Assembly (NCBI GenBank): GCA_016125095.1
Contig: WGMK01000014.1
Coordinates: 186,001 to 250,000, forward strand
Direction of reading: 5' to 3'
DNA from: Candidatus Hydrogenedens sp.
Lineage (GTDB): Bacteria; Hydrogenedentota; Hydrogenedentia; Hydrogenedentales; JAEUWI01
Length of the DNA stretch: 64,000 bases
Shown here: positions 8,558 to 17,800 of the stretch, piece by piece
Numbering within the stretch: the first letter of the stretch is position 1
How the letters are laid out: every line of letters starts with the position of its first letter
Program-made: the position numbers and the translations under genes
The notes under the pieces: generated by a model
What the model saw: the letters and a program-made list of their open reading frames with translations, nothing else
What the model was told of the DNA's origin: nothing
Database searches by the model: none

Positions 8558-10255
8558 TTATTTCTTGTCGAGCTTCTTCAGTTCCGCCGAGGCTGCCTTC
8601 AGCACATCGAGCGTCGACGAGGCCGACTTGGGCGAGGGCTTCTTCTTGGCGGCGGTCTTCTTGGCCGGCGCTTTCTTGGCGGCCGGCTTCTTCGGCGCCT
8701 CTTTTTTCGCTGCCGCGGGTTTGGCCTTCGCGGCGGCCTTCGGCTTCGCCTTGGCTTTGGCTTTCGGCTTCGCCGGTTCCGGTTTTGCGGCGGCCTTCTT
8801 CGCCGCAGCCTTCTTCTTTGCGGGCGCGGGTTTCTTCGCGGCCGGCGCAGGCTTGGGCTGGGACGCGGCCTTCTTGGCTGCCGGCTTCTTTTTCGCTGCC
8901 GGCTTTTTCTTGGCGGCCGCCTTCTTCGCGGCCGGGGCGGGGGCGGCGTCTTCTACGACGCCCTGCAAGGCCAGCGCGCGTTCGCGCAGCACTTCCGGCT
9001 CGTCCTCAAGCGTGGCGATGGGCAGGGGCTCCTGCTCCGCCTCGGGTTCTTCCGGCAGTTCCTTCGGCTTCGTCTTGCGCGCGCCGAAGAAAGAATCGCC
9101 CGAAAGAATCTCCTTGCGCTCCTCGCGATCGAGCGGCGTCACGAATCCGCCGTCGTCCTCGTCGTCGAAGCTCACGCGCTCCTGCACCGGGTGGGCCTTT
9201 ATCCACTCGGCGATCGGCTTGAATACCTCTTTCGCGCCCTCGCGGCCGAAGGCGAGGTCGCAATGCCCGTAGTCCTCGGCGCAGCCGTTTTCCTTCGAGC
9301 ACCAGATCATCTGCTTGTCCTTGCCGGGCAGCGCGGCGAAGAAGCGCTCGGCCTCGGCGCGGGGGGTGAAGGGGTCCCGCTCGCCGTAAATCGTCAGCAA
9401 GGGCGTTCTAATGGTGCTGAGACCGGCCTTCACGTCCAGCGCATCGCCGTTCATCAGCCATGCCTTGCGCTCGATCATGTGGGCCAGTTCGCGCATCACC
9501 TTGGGCATCGGCACGTCGATGGCGTTGTACAGCTGCTTCGCGCTCAGGCCCTTGGCCAGGTTGCGCATGTTGGTGGGGAACACGCCGAAACTCGTGCGCA
9601 GTAACACGGCCAGGGGTATCAGCCCGTGGGCGAAATCGCTCGCGAGAAACGGAAACCGCAGGATAAGCGGCAGGAAGGCGAGGCCCGCCTTGGCGCGCAC
9701 GCCATCGAAGCCGATGGGCGCGCCGAGCGTCGTGGCGCTGGCGATCAGCTTGTCGCCGAACTGCTGCACGTAGGCATACAGCAGCATGCCGCCCAGCGAA
9801 TGCCCGATGTAGTGCACCCGGCCGTAGCCGGTGGCGCGGCGGATATGGTCGATGGCCGCCGGCACGTCGTACAGCAGGTAGTCGTCCATCGTCGTGTCGA
9901 GCCGGTCGCGCTCGAAGGCCGGCTGCGAACTGCGCGTGCCGCGCAAGTCCAGCACCCAGCAATCGTAGCCGCGCTCGGCCAGGTAGTCCGCGAGGCAGCC
10001 GCCCTCGGGCATGGTGAAGTTGTGGTGGTTCACACCCGCGCCGTGCACCAGGAGCACGGGTTCGCCCTCGGTGCGGCCCTTGCGGTAGCGGCAGATGCGC
10101 AGCCGCCACACGTCGCTCGTGATAACCGTCTGCACTTCCTGCGACCGGATCTTCTCCGGAAACAGCGCGGCGAGCAGGCCCCAATACCCCACGAGCAGCC
10201 CGGCGCAGAGAAAGACGCCGCCGAGGACGATGATCGTAATCGCGATGCCAGTCAT
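8558..10255 (-). CDS. alpha/beta hydrolase with histone H1-like basic tail
   Basis: This 565-aa protein has an N-terminal membrane helix (3-30), then an alpha/beta hydrolase domain with the oxyanion motif LLVHGAGVNHHNF and nucleophile S153 in GHSLGG. The length, the LDLRGTRSSQP segment and the YPEK-like start recall lysosomal acid lipase and class III PHA synthase relatives, but the nucleophile is Ser, not the Cys of PHA synthases. Residues from about 438 to 545 are almost entirely Lys, Ala and Pro, like histone H1 or the PhaF tail, and the last 20 residues form a helix. The start is ATG at 10255 with an AGGGAG site. It is probably an esterase or lipase; the role of the tail is unknown. Confidence 0.82.
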   Translation of the reverse strand: MTGIAITIIVLGGVFLCAGLLVGYWGLLAALFPEKIRSQEVQTVITSDVWRLRICRYRKGRTEGEPVLLVHGAGVNHHNFTMPEGGCLADYLAERGYDCWVLDLRGTRSSQPAFERDRLDTTMDDYLLYDVPAAIDHIRRATGYGRVHYIGHSLGGMLLYAYVQQFGDKLIASATTLGAPIGFDGVRAKAGLAFLPLILRFPFLASDFAHGLIPLAVLLRTSFGVFPTNMRNLAKGLSAKQLYNAIDVPMPKVMRELAHMIERKAWLMNGDALDVKAGLSTIRTPLLTIYGERDPFTPRAEAERFFAALPGKDKQMIWCSKENGCAEDYGHCDLAFGREGAKEVFKPIAEWIKAHPVQERVSFDDEDDGGFVTPLDREERKEILSGDSFFGARKTKPKELPEEPEAEQEPLPIATLEDEPEVLRERALALQGVVEDAAPAPAAKKAAAKKKPAAKKKPAAKKAASQPKPAPAAKKPAPAKKKAAAKKAAAKPEPAKPKAKAKAKPKAAAKAKPAAAKKEAPKKPAAKKAPAKKTAAKKKPSPKSASSTLDVLKAASAELKKLDKK

Positions 10256-10345
10256 TGCAATCTCCCTGTCGCGCCGCCATCCAGGCCCGCAGCGCGCGCG
10301 ATCCGTTATAGCGAATCGGCCGGGGCCCTTGCCACACCGCGCGTC

Positions 10346-10374
10346 TGGACAAGCCGCCATCGGAGCGGTATGCT
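10346..10374 (+). promoter_or_regulatory. candidate sigma70-type promoter
   Basis: TGGACA (10346-10351) and TATGCT (10369-10374) are 17 bp apart in the divergent gap, 33 nt before the thiamine-binding protein start at 10407. Confidence 0.5.
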
Positions 10375-10406
10375 TGGAGCGGTCCGATGTTTCAGGGAGT
10401 ACAGTA

Positions 10407-10724
10407 ATGCAAGCCGTTGCCGATGTCTGCGTGATTCCGCTCGGGGGAGAGCAGTCGCTGTCGCCCTATATCGCCGCGTGCCAGCGGGTGTTCCGCGAAG
10501 CCGGCCTCAAGACCCACCTGCACGCCTACGGCACGAACGTGGAGGGCGACTGGGACACCGTGATGGCGGCCATCAAGCGCTGCCACGAAGAGGTGCACCA
10601 GATGGGCGCGCCCCGGATATCGACCACCATCAAGGTGGGCACGCGCGTCGACCGCGAACAGTCCATGGAAGACAAGGTCAGCAGTGTCGAGCGGATGCTC
10701 GACACCATCCGGGAGGCCGAGTAG
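10407..10724 (+). CDS. MTH1187 family thiamine-binding protein
   Basis: This small 105-aa ferredoxin-fold protein matches the MTH1187/YkoF-like thiamine-binding family. VADVCVIPLGGEQSLSPYIA, THLHAYGTNVEGDWDTVMAAIKRCHEEVH and the GAPRISTTIKVGTR segment are all diagnostic. Members bind thiamine or its precursors in the cytoplasm and often accompany thiamine uptake genes. No other thiamine gene is seen here. A CAGGGAG site precedes the ATG at 10407. The next gene starts 4 nt after the stop. Confidence 0.88.
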   Translation: MQAVADVCVIPLGGEQSLSPYIAACQRVFREAGLKTHLHAYGTNVEGDWDTVMAAIKRCHEEVHQMGAPRISTTIKVGTRVDREQSMEDKVSSVERMLDTIREAE

Positions 10725-10728
10725 CGCC

Positions 10729-11415
10729 ATGAGCAGTCCCGAACAGCCGGTCATCTACAAGCCCGCGCGCGACAACTCGACCGCCAAGGGCTGCGGCATC
10801 GGATGCCTCGTGCTGCTGGGCGCCCTGGCAGTGATTGCCGGGGTCGGCATCTACGTCGTCTGGTCGATGAGCGGCGCCTTCTTCGAGAACTTCACCCAGG
10901 AAGCGCCGCGTCCGCTGCCGCCCATTACCATGCCGCAAGAGCAGCAGGCGGCGCTGATCGCGCAGGTGAACGCCTTCGCGGAATCGCTCGAATCCGGCAC
11001 CGCGGTCGAGCCGCTCCGCCTTTCCGCAGACGATATCAACGTATTGCTCGCGCATTTCGGCGCCGATGCGCCCCTGTTCGCGCAGAACATCCACGTCACC
11101 ATAGACGACGACCTGCTCAAGGCCGATGTGAGTATCCCGACGAAGGCCTTCGGCCTGGCGGCCGGGCGCTTCATCAACGGCACCGGCGTGTTCAATGTCC
11201 GGCTCGAAAACGGCGACATGGCCGTATACCTGCAGGACCTGACCGTGGGGAGCGTCTCGATTCCCGAGGCGGCGCTGGCGGCGTTCCGGCAGGAGAACCT
11301 CGCCGCCGAGGCCGCCAAGACGCCGGAAGCGCGGCGGCTGATCTCCCGTATGGAGTCGATTACCGTGTCGAACGGGGAGATCGTGCTGACTCCCCGGACA
11401 GGCGGGAACCCCTGA
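10729..11415 (+). CDS. single-pass membrane protein of unknown function
   Basis: This 228-aa protein has a short cytoplasmic N-terminus, one membrane helix (about 22-46, GCLVLLGALAVIAGVGIYVVW) and an extracytoplasmic domain. The latter has an alternating beta pattern (LRLSADDINVLL, VTIDDDLLKADVSIP, FNVRLENGDMAVYLQDLTVGSVSIP) that suggests a lipid- or ligand-binding beta-sheet fold. I do not recognise a named family. It follows the thiamine-binding gene by 4 nt and is probably translated from the same message. Confidence 0.75.
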   Translation: MSSPEQPVIYKPARDNSTAKGCGIGCLVLLGALAVIAGVGIYVVWSMSGAFFENFTQEAPRPLPPITMPQEQQAALIAQVNAFAESLESGTAVEPLRLSADDINVLLAHFGADAPLFAQNIHVTIDDDLLKADVSIPTKAFGLAAGRFINGTGVFNVRLENGDMAVYLQDLTVGSVSIPEAALAAFRQENLAAEAAKTPEARRLISRMESITVSNGEIVLTPRTGGNP

Positions 11416-11433
11416 TCGGCCGGCACCGCCTCG

Positions 11434-11463
11434 TTGACAGTTCCGCTCCTAATCGCCTATGCT
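11434..11463 (+). promoter_or_regulatory. strong sigma70-type promoter
   Basis: A consensus TTGACA (11434-11439) and TATGCT (11458-11463) are separated by 18 bp, 60 nt before the lipoprotein gene at 11523. This is one of the two best promoter matches in the window. Confidence 0.7.
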
Positions 11464-11522
11464 CCCACGCTTGAGTCCTGCGCGTCCGCGCAGACACAAC
11501 AACGCCTTGGAGTGCCCATGCC

Positions 11523-12029
11523 ATGAAAAGAACCGCTGCTGCCGCGAACGCCGCATTGCTGTTGTTTCTGTTCACCGGCTGCGAAACCTTGCCCTGGGAT
11601 CGGCAGGACAGCAGCGTGCCTGCCGTCGAGGCCGAGCCCGGCGCGCTGGAGCCGATGCCGGGCTACAAGGCTTCCGAGCCGGCCCCGATGGTGCAGCCCG
11701 GCCTGCCGCTCGCGACCAACCAGCGCTTCCCCGACGTGCCGCTGCCGGTGGGCGTCGACGAGGATTTCGAGCGCACCTACGTGTATGAAACGCGCGATAT
11801 CAAAATCGGCCGCCTCGTGTACACCTCCAAGCACTCCGTGAACGAGCTGGCCGAGTTCTACCTGCGCGAATGCCCCGTGGCCGATTGGCGCCTGGTGAGT
11901 TCCATGCAGGCCGAGGGCATCCACATGCTGTTTGAAAAGCCCGGCAAGCGCCTGGAGATTTCGGTGCGCGGGCAGGGCGTGGGACGATCGAATCTGCTGG
12001 TGCTCAACCTGACGCCCATGGATTCGTAG
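11523..12029 (+). CDS. lipoprotein of unknown function
   Basis: This 168-aa protein has a lipoprotein signal peptide with lipobox LFTGC. A Pro/Glu-rich linker leads to a compact domain (about 75-165) with the pattern FPDVPLPVGVDEDFERTYVYE, IGRLVYTSKHSVNELAEFYLREC and a final beta-strand region. This layout recalls small envelope lipoproteins that pair a VGRL(V/I)Y strand with a helix, but I cannot name the family. The start follows a TTGGAG site; an out-of-frame ATG at 11518 was not used. The next lipoprotein gene starts 9 nt after the stop. Confidence 0.8.
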   Translation: MKRTAAAANAALLLFLFTGCETLPWDRQDSSVPAVEAEPGALEPMPGYKASEPAPMVQPGLPLATNQRFPDVPLPVGVDEDFERTYVYETRDIKIGRLVYTSKHSVNELAEFYLRECPVADWRLVSSMQAEGIHMLFEKPGKRLEISVRGQGVGRSNLLVLNLTPMDS

Positions 12030-12038
12030 GGGCGGCAG

Positions 12039-12518
12039 ATGCGCTGGTTCCTGGCGGGTTTGGCGGTACTGACCATCGCGGGATGCGCGAGCACAACCGT
12101 GGCGGCGGTGCCGTTTCTGTCGCCCAGTCCGGAAACGGACCGCGAGAACGTCGCCCGGGTGCTCGACGCGACGCGCGAGGGCATCGAGCGCGGCCAGATT
12201 TACAAGGTGCTGGCCCAGGTCGCGCCGTATTACGCGGACGACGAGGGGCGGAATTACGACGGGGTGAAGGCGGCGCTGAAGGACTTTTTCCGGGGGTATC
12301 GGCGCGTGCGGCTGACCCGCACCAACCCCCGGCTGCATGTGGAAGGGGACTACGCCACGGCGCTGGAATCGATCGGGCTTATCGCAGAGCCCTTCGACCC
12401 GGAGCGGCATACGCCCCTGGCGATTTACGGACAAGTAACCGTGCGGCTGGCGCGACAGCCGAACGGCAGTTGGGCGATTACGTATGTTTCGCGTGTTGAA
12501 GATGGTGGCGCAAGCTGA
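12039..12518 (+). CDS. NTF2-like lipoprotein
   Basis: This 159-aa protein starts with a short lipoprotein signal peptide ending in the lipobox IAGC. The mature part has the order of helices and strands expected of an NTF2/SnoaL-like cone fold: a helical start (ENVARVLDATREGIERGQIYKVLAQVAPYY), a Y-x-G-V-K-AAL helix, then curved strands ending in GQVTVRLARQPNGSWAITYVSRVE. Such domains bind small ligands or act as protein modules. It is translated together with the lipoprotein gene before it. No catalytic role can be claimed. Confidence 0.75.
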   Translation: MRWFLAGLAVLTIAGCASTTVAAVPFLSPSPETDRENVARVLDATREGIERGQIYKVLAQVAPYYADDEGRNYDGVKAALKDFFRGYRRVRLTRTNPRLHVEGDYATALESIGLIAEPFDPERHTPLAIYGQVTVRLARQPNGSWAITYVSRVEDGGAS

Positions 12519-12569
12519 GCCCGAGGCTCTTGCGCGGGAACTCTCTATATTCTGGAGCCGAGGAATCCG

Positions 12570-13511
12570 ATGACCGAAAAGCATGACACCCACCACGCGC
12601 CGGGACACGACACCACCCCGGTCTGGGTACAGGAAGTTAACAGTATTGTCGACCGCGTACGGGAGAATCCCCTGCCTTACATCGCAGGCCTGGTCGTAAT
12701 ACTGGGCAGCCTTGCGGCTGGTGGCATATATCAGGTGGTGCAGTCCGCCCGCGCCAAGGACGCCGCCACGGAGTTTGCCCGGGCGGAATTGCTGGAAGAC
12801 GAGGCTGCGCGCATCGCCGCGCTGGAGGCCGTGGCCGCGGACGGCCACGCCTGGTCGGACGAGGCTTTGTACCTCGTGGCCGAGGATCGGCTGGCGAAGA
12901 AGGAACTCGACGCCGCCGGACAGGCCTGCGACGAACTGCTGAGCAACTACCCGGATTCTCCCTGGGCGCCGCGCGCCGCCGAGGGTCTGGCCTATATCGA
13001 CGAACTGAACGGCTCGATGGTCGATGCCATCGGCGGTTATGAGCGCGTGCGCGATCAGTGGCCGGATTCGTTTACCGCGCGCATGCAGTCCTACAATATC
13101 GCGCGCGCCGCGGAAACCATGGGCGACATGAAGCGCGCCGTGGACGAATACCAGAAGCAACTGGTGATTTTCCCGGATTCGAAGGTGGCCGACAAGGCGC
13201 AGACTGCCCTGGATCGCCTGCGCAATGCCCAGCCGGATCTATTTCCGGATGCTGCCCCCGCAGACCAGGCCCCGAATACCGAAGTGACCACCGAAACCGC
13301 CGGGGACGCACCCGCAGCGGAAGCCGCCCCCGAGCCTGCGGCCGATGCCGCGCCTGCAGAGGGCGCAGCCGCTACCGAAGCGCCGGATGCAACCGAAGCG
13401 GCAGCTCCGGAGGCCCCTGCGGAGGCTGGGGCGGAAGCGGCCGAGGCGGCCGAAGAACCCGCTGCGGCCGACCCGGCCCCGGAAGCGCTCGAAAACGGCG
13501 CAGGCAACTAG
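12570..13511 (+). CDS. membrane-anchored TPR protein (YfgM-like)
   Basis: This 313-aa protein has a cytoplasmic N-terminus of about 30 residues, one membrane helix (about 33-54) and TPR-like helices facing the periplasm (about 65-220), including the YPDSPWAPRAAEGLAYIDELNG and FPDSKVADKAQTALDRL repeats. This is the arrangement of YfgM, an accessory subunit of the Sec translocon, and of YbgF-like proteins. The last 95 residues are Ala/Pro/Glu-rich and disordered. It is preceded by a GCCGAGGA site. The YfgM comparison rests on architecture only. Confidence 0.75.
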   Translation: MTEKHDTHHAPGHDTTPVWVQEVNSIVDRVRENPLPYIAGLVVILGSLAAGGIYQVVQSARAKDAATEFARAELLEDEAARIAALEAVAADGHAWSDEALYLVAEDRLAKKELDAAGQACDELLSNYPDSPWAPRAAEGLAYIDELNGSMVDAIGGYERVRDQWPDSFTARMQSYNIARAAETMGDMKRAVDEYQKQLVIFPDSKVADKAQTALDRLRNAQPDLFPDAAPADQAPNTEVTTETAGDAPAAEAAPEPAADAAPAEGAAATEAPDATEAAAPEAPAEAGAEAAEAAEEPAAADPAPEALENGAGN

Positions 13512-13518
13512 AATTTTC

Positions 13519-13547
13519 TTGACGGCTTAGCATGTCTACTCTATAAT
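13519..13547 (+). promoter_or_regulatory. near-consensus sigma70-type promoter for the surface-protein operon
   Basis: TTGACG (13519-13524) and a perfect TATAAT (13542-13547) are 17 bp apart, just after the TPR gene stop. The next gene starts at 13931, so the transcript would carry a leader of about 375 nt. Confidence 0.72.
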
Positions 13548-13930
13548 GCGTAGCGTTTTGGACTGGGTAGTAAAGAGTTCTGGGGAGCGAACCATCGGTT
13601 CAATGAGGCCATCGGCGCTCGAGGCGCCCGGGGATGTCGTCCATGCCCGAAGGATCCCGGCGCAAAAGAGGTGCGCGGGAAGCTCTCCCATTTATCTCGT
13701 AGTCTACAGTTGACTTGTTTTTGAAAGTGGCGCATGTTAGATTCCGTGTTACGCCATCGGGCGAAGCAAGAGGATCGTATCCGGGAATGGGTGTAGTTTC
13801 TGTGGCATGGCCGTTCGGCGGCTGTCTCGGAAATGGAAAATAAAAGCGTGGGCTTGCGCCCTATAAGCGCATGAACCATCAAGCATTTTGACGCTGTGGG
13901 ACAGCGTCGGAAAACAGGGAGAGCAATCGA
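13548..13930 (+). promoter_or_regulatory. long untranslated leader upstream of the dockerin-like gene
   Basis: This gene-free stretch lies between the consensus promoter and the secreted dockerin-like gene. It holds several short hairpins, including GAACC/GGTTC near 13589, GCGC/GCGC near 13617, and a 7-bp stem (13890-13896 with 13902-13908) just ahead of the CAGGGAGAG ribosome site. It does not match any riboswitch class I could recognise, including the c-di-GMP, TPP and fluoride types. It may be a regulatory or mRNA-stabilising leader for highly expressed surface proteins. Confidence 0.45.
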
Positions 13931-14794
13931 ATGAAAACGGCTAACTTCGGTCTGAACAACAAGGTATTGGGGAGCCTGCAGGGGGTCGCTGCTTTCACCC
14001 TGATTGCGGTTCTCGCGCTTGCCGGCGCCGCACACGCCCAGGTCGTCCTCGGCGATGTGACGGTAGAGGCCGACGCTGAGTACACCCCGGGCGAGAATGT
14101 GAACGTCACGATCACGATCGACCGTTCCGACGCGACCGCGGACCCCGACGACGACGTGACGGCCCTCGGTGGCGAATTGACGCTGCCGACCGGCTGGAAG
14201 CTCGCGCTGGACGCGGACAACAACTGCACCCCGGTGCTCCAGTCCGGCGAAACCGGTCTGGACAACCAGGTGGCCAACACCAATGCGCGCGTGCAAATCA
14301 AGCGCAGCCAGACCACCTTCCTTGATCCGCCGACCAACTCGGTCTGCACCCCGGTGCCCGAGACTGGCGACGTGCTGGAGTTCTTCTGGCTCGACGCGCA
14401 GGCCAGCAACCCCCTTCCCGTCAGCTTCCCGGTCGTGCTGAAGATCGTGGTCACCAGCACGGGAAACTCGACCGGTCAGCAGCAGTTTGACCTGCAGGCC
14501 AAGTATCGCGTGAGCACCGGTTCGGAGCAGACCACCGACGCTGCCCCGGCGACGACCGAGCAGGGCGTGGGCGGCTGCCAGACGGTCGCCGGCGACGCGG
14601 ACGGCAGCGGCGGCGTGGACCCGGCGGACGCCCAGTTGGCCTTCGATGCCTTCCTTGGCGTGCAGGAAGCCGTCGACCAGCTTAACTCCGAATGCGGCAA
14701 CTTCTGCGACCCGGGTTCGAGCGGTATCGACCCGGCAGACGCCCAGGGTATCTTCAACCAGTTCCTGGGTGTTCAGGATCCCTGCAACAGTTAG
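13931..14794 (+). CDS. secreted protein with cohesin-like and dockerin-like domains
   Basis: This 287-aa protein has a signal peptide (cleavage near AAHAQ). A beta-sandwich module (about 38-195) resembling cohesin/CBM-type folds follows, with a conserved Cys pair. The C-terminal 70 residues form a dockerin-like pair of calcium loops. The first loop is intact (GDADGSGGVDPADAQLAFDAF). The second is degenerate (DPGSSGIDPADAQGIFNQF) and lacks the second Asp. The two halves share a DPADAQ...F..FLGVQ repeat. The next gene carries cohesin-like modules, so the two products may bind each other on the cell surface. They are likely one operon, as no promoter or terminator separates them. Confidence 0.78.
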   Translation: MKTANFGLNNKVLGSLQGVAAFTLIAVLALAGAAHAQVVLGDVTVEADAEYTPGENVNVTITIDRSDATADPDDDVTALGGELTLPTGWKLALDADNNCTPVLQSGETGLDNQVANTNARVQIKRSQTTFLDPPTNSVCTPVPETGDVLEFFWLDAQASNPLPVSFPVVLKIVVTSTGNSTGQQQFDLQAKYRVSTGSEQTTDAAPATTEQGVGGCQTVAGDADGSGGVDPADAQLAFDAFLGVQEAVDQLNSECGNFCDPGSSGIDPADAQGIFNQFLGVQDPCNS

Positions 14795-14849
14795 TCTTGG
14801 CTCAGTTAGGCCAAATAAGCTCTGAAGACTTATAAAGAGGAGAATTAGA

Positions 14850-17800
14850 ATGGTGACCGAGACCAAGAAACCGAAACTGACGCGCTTCCTGAGCGCCGTA
14901 GTGGGGGTCATTGCCCTTGCGATGGCCGCCGGGTCGGCGCAGGCGCAGCTTGCCCTGTCGCTCACCTCCGCGTCGAACGAAGCGTGCTCCACGGACGCGC
15001 TCGACGTAGTGCTGTCCGTCGAGAACGCCACCAACGTCGGCTCGTTCGGCGTGGAAATCCTTTACGACATCAACAACCTCACCTTCGAAGGCACGGCGGC
15101 GAGCGCTGATCTGACCGCTGCCGGCTGGGGTCTGGTGAATGGTAATCAGCCCGACCCGAACACCGGCCGCATCATCCTTGGTGGTGCCCGTCTGCTCGGC
15201 ACCGCCGTGAACGGCAATGTCGATCTGATGACCATCAGCTTCTCGTGCAAGCCGGGCGCGTGCCCGAGCATGACGACGCTGACGCTCGCGGCCCCCTCGG
15301 CCAACACGAGCGGCGCGGCGCTGAACAACGGCCAGATCACCTGCGGCCAGTTCCCGACGCTGACCGCGGTGGACGCCTCCGGCGCGTGTCCGGATGTCGA
15401 AGTACTGGTTCCGATTGTGGCCAGCAACTTCAACACGAACATCAGCTCCTTCGGCGTCGAGATCACCTACAACCCGGCCGAGCTCACGTTTGTGGGTGTT
15501 GCCCCGGGTGCCGATACGGCGGCCGCCGGCTGGGGCCTCGTGAACGGCAATGAGCCGGTTCCCGGTAGCGGTACGGTCATTCTGGGCGGCGCGCGCCTGC
15601 TGGGCACGGCCATCCCGGGCGGCGAGCTCATCAACGTGCGCTTTACCAGCGCGACCTGCCCGGTCACCTCTTCGGTGGGCCTGCAGAACGCCAGCGCTAA
15701 CACCTCTGGCGCCGTCCTCGTTGGCGGTACCGTGACCCTTATCGACAACCAGCCGCCGGTAGCGGTCTGCCAGAACATCACCGTCAACCTCTCCGATGGC
15801 TCGTTCGACGCCACGGCGCTTGACGGCGGCAGCTCTGATGCGGACGCGAACGACACGCTCGCCTTCTTCATCGGCACCGACGGCGGCCCGACCTCGCAGG
15901 CCGTGACCTGCGACGACGTGACCAACAGCCCGATCACCGTTACCCTGGTGGTCAGCGACGGCAGCGCGACCGATACCTGCGACGCGCAGGTAACCGTCGT
16001 GGACGACGTCGACCCCACGATTACCGCGATTGCCACGCCGCTGGTTGTTACGCTTGATGCCTCCGGTGCTGCGACCATCGTCGCTGGCGACCTCGTGGCA
16101 AGCGCGGCGGACAGCTGCGGCACGCCGACGGTTACCGCGAGCCAGACCAGCTTCTCGTGCGCGGATCTGGGCAACAACGTAATCACGCTGACGGCCACCG
16201 ACGCTGCGGGCAACACTGCCACCGCGACGGCGACGGTTACCGTGGTGGATGACACCGATCCGGTCATCACGGCCATCGGCACCACCCCGACCATCAGCCT
16301 GAACGCTGGCGGCACCGCCGCCATCAACGCTGCGGCCCTGACGGCTTCGGCTACCGATGCGTGCGGCGCTCCGACCCTGACGGCCAGCCCGTCCTCGGTG
16401 AGCTGCGCGAATCTCGGCAACACGGTCATCACGCTGACGGCGACGGACAGCTCGGGCAACACCGCAACCACGACCGCTACGGTGAACGTGGTTGACAGCA
16501 TCGCTCCGACGGTCGTGACCCAGAACGTGAACGTGGTGCTCGATGCCAGCGGCAACGGCAGCATCACGGCCGCTCAAGTCAACAACGGCAGTTCCGACAA
16601 CTGCACCTCGGCCGGCTCGCTCACGCTGAGCCTGGACGTGACGGAGTTCGACTGCTCGAACGAGGGAACCAATGTAGTCACGCTTACCGTAACCGACGGC
16701 GCGGGCAACTCCGCCACGGGCACGGCCCAGGTGACGGTTTCCGACAACACCGACCCGACCCTGACGCTCACCGGCACGTCGTTCGACCTGTCGCTGGATG
16801 ACAACGGCGAAGCCACCCTCGACGTGGCCACCGTCGTTGGCGATGCGTCCGACGCATGCGGCCTGGACGGTGCGGCTACGCTGAGCCAGAGCAGCTTCGA
16901 CTGCTCGAACATCGGCGCCAACACGGTCACCGTGTCGGTCTCCGACGTGAACGGCAACAGCGCATCGGCCACCATCACGGTCAACGTGTCCGACAACGTC
17001 GCGCCGACGGCCGACTTTGCCGCCAACACCATCGTGCTCGAGTTGGATGGCTCCGGCGCTGCCACGCTGGGCGTGGCTGCCGTGGCCACCGTGTCCGACA
17101 ACTGCGGTACGCCGTCTGTGACGCTCAGCAAGAGCACCTTCGGCTGCTCGGATGTGGGCGCTACCCAGACGGTCGATGTGACCGTGACCGACGGAGCCGG
17201 CAACGAGACCAGCGGTTCGGTGACGGTTGAAGTCGTAGACAACGCCGCCCCGACCGTGGTTGCTCAGGACATCACGGTTGACATCGGTACCGATGGCGCT
17301 CCGGTGACCATCACCGCCGACGACGTAGACAACGGCAGCAGCGACAACTGCTCCGTCGAGCTCAGCATCGATGTCGATACCTTCAGCTGCCTGAACATCG
17401 GCGCCAACACAGTTACCCTGACCGGTACCGACCCGTCCGGCAACACTGCCACGGCGGTGGCCACGGTCACCGTGACCAACACCTCGGGCTCGTGCACCGT
17501 GGTCGAGGGTGAAGGCGACGGCGACGGCGGTGTCGAAGGCGAAGGCGAAGGCGTGGCGACCGGCTGCGTGGACGCTGACGGCAACGGCATTCCGGACAAC
17601 GCGTTCGAGTGTCTCGTGGGCGGCGGCTCCAGCCAGGTCATCGACAGCGGTGTCGACGGCGGCTGCTTGGTCAACGTCATCACGCAGTACTTCAGCAACA
17701 CCGGCCAGGGTGGCGACGTCACCGTGAGCGGCATTGTCGACCCGAACAACACGGACATCACCTTCTCGGTGTCGGTGCCGGTCGACAGCATTGCTCAGGG

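Noticed and set aside
13546..13713. A 55-codon frame beginning with ATGCGTAGC right at the -10 box
   Set aside because: It starts inside the promoter -10 element, has no ribosome site and shows no recognisable protein pattern.
13548..13930. Known riboswitch in the long leader
   Set aside because: No c-di-GMP-I, TPP, SAM, cobalamin or fluoride core motif was found when read by eye.
15700..17500. Regularly spaced repeated DNA segments that could suggest a CRISPR or satellite array
   Set aside because: The period is about 250-270 nt, the copies differ by codon, and they encode the HYR-like domains of the surface protein.
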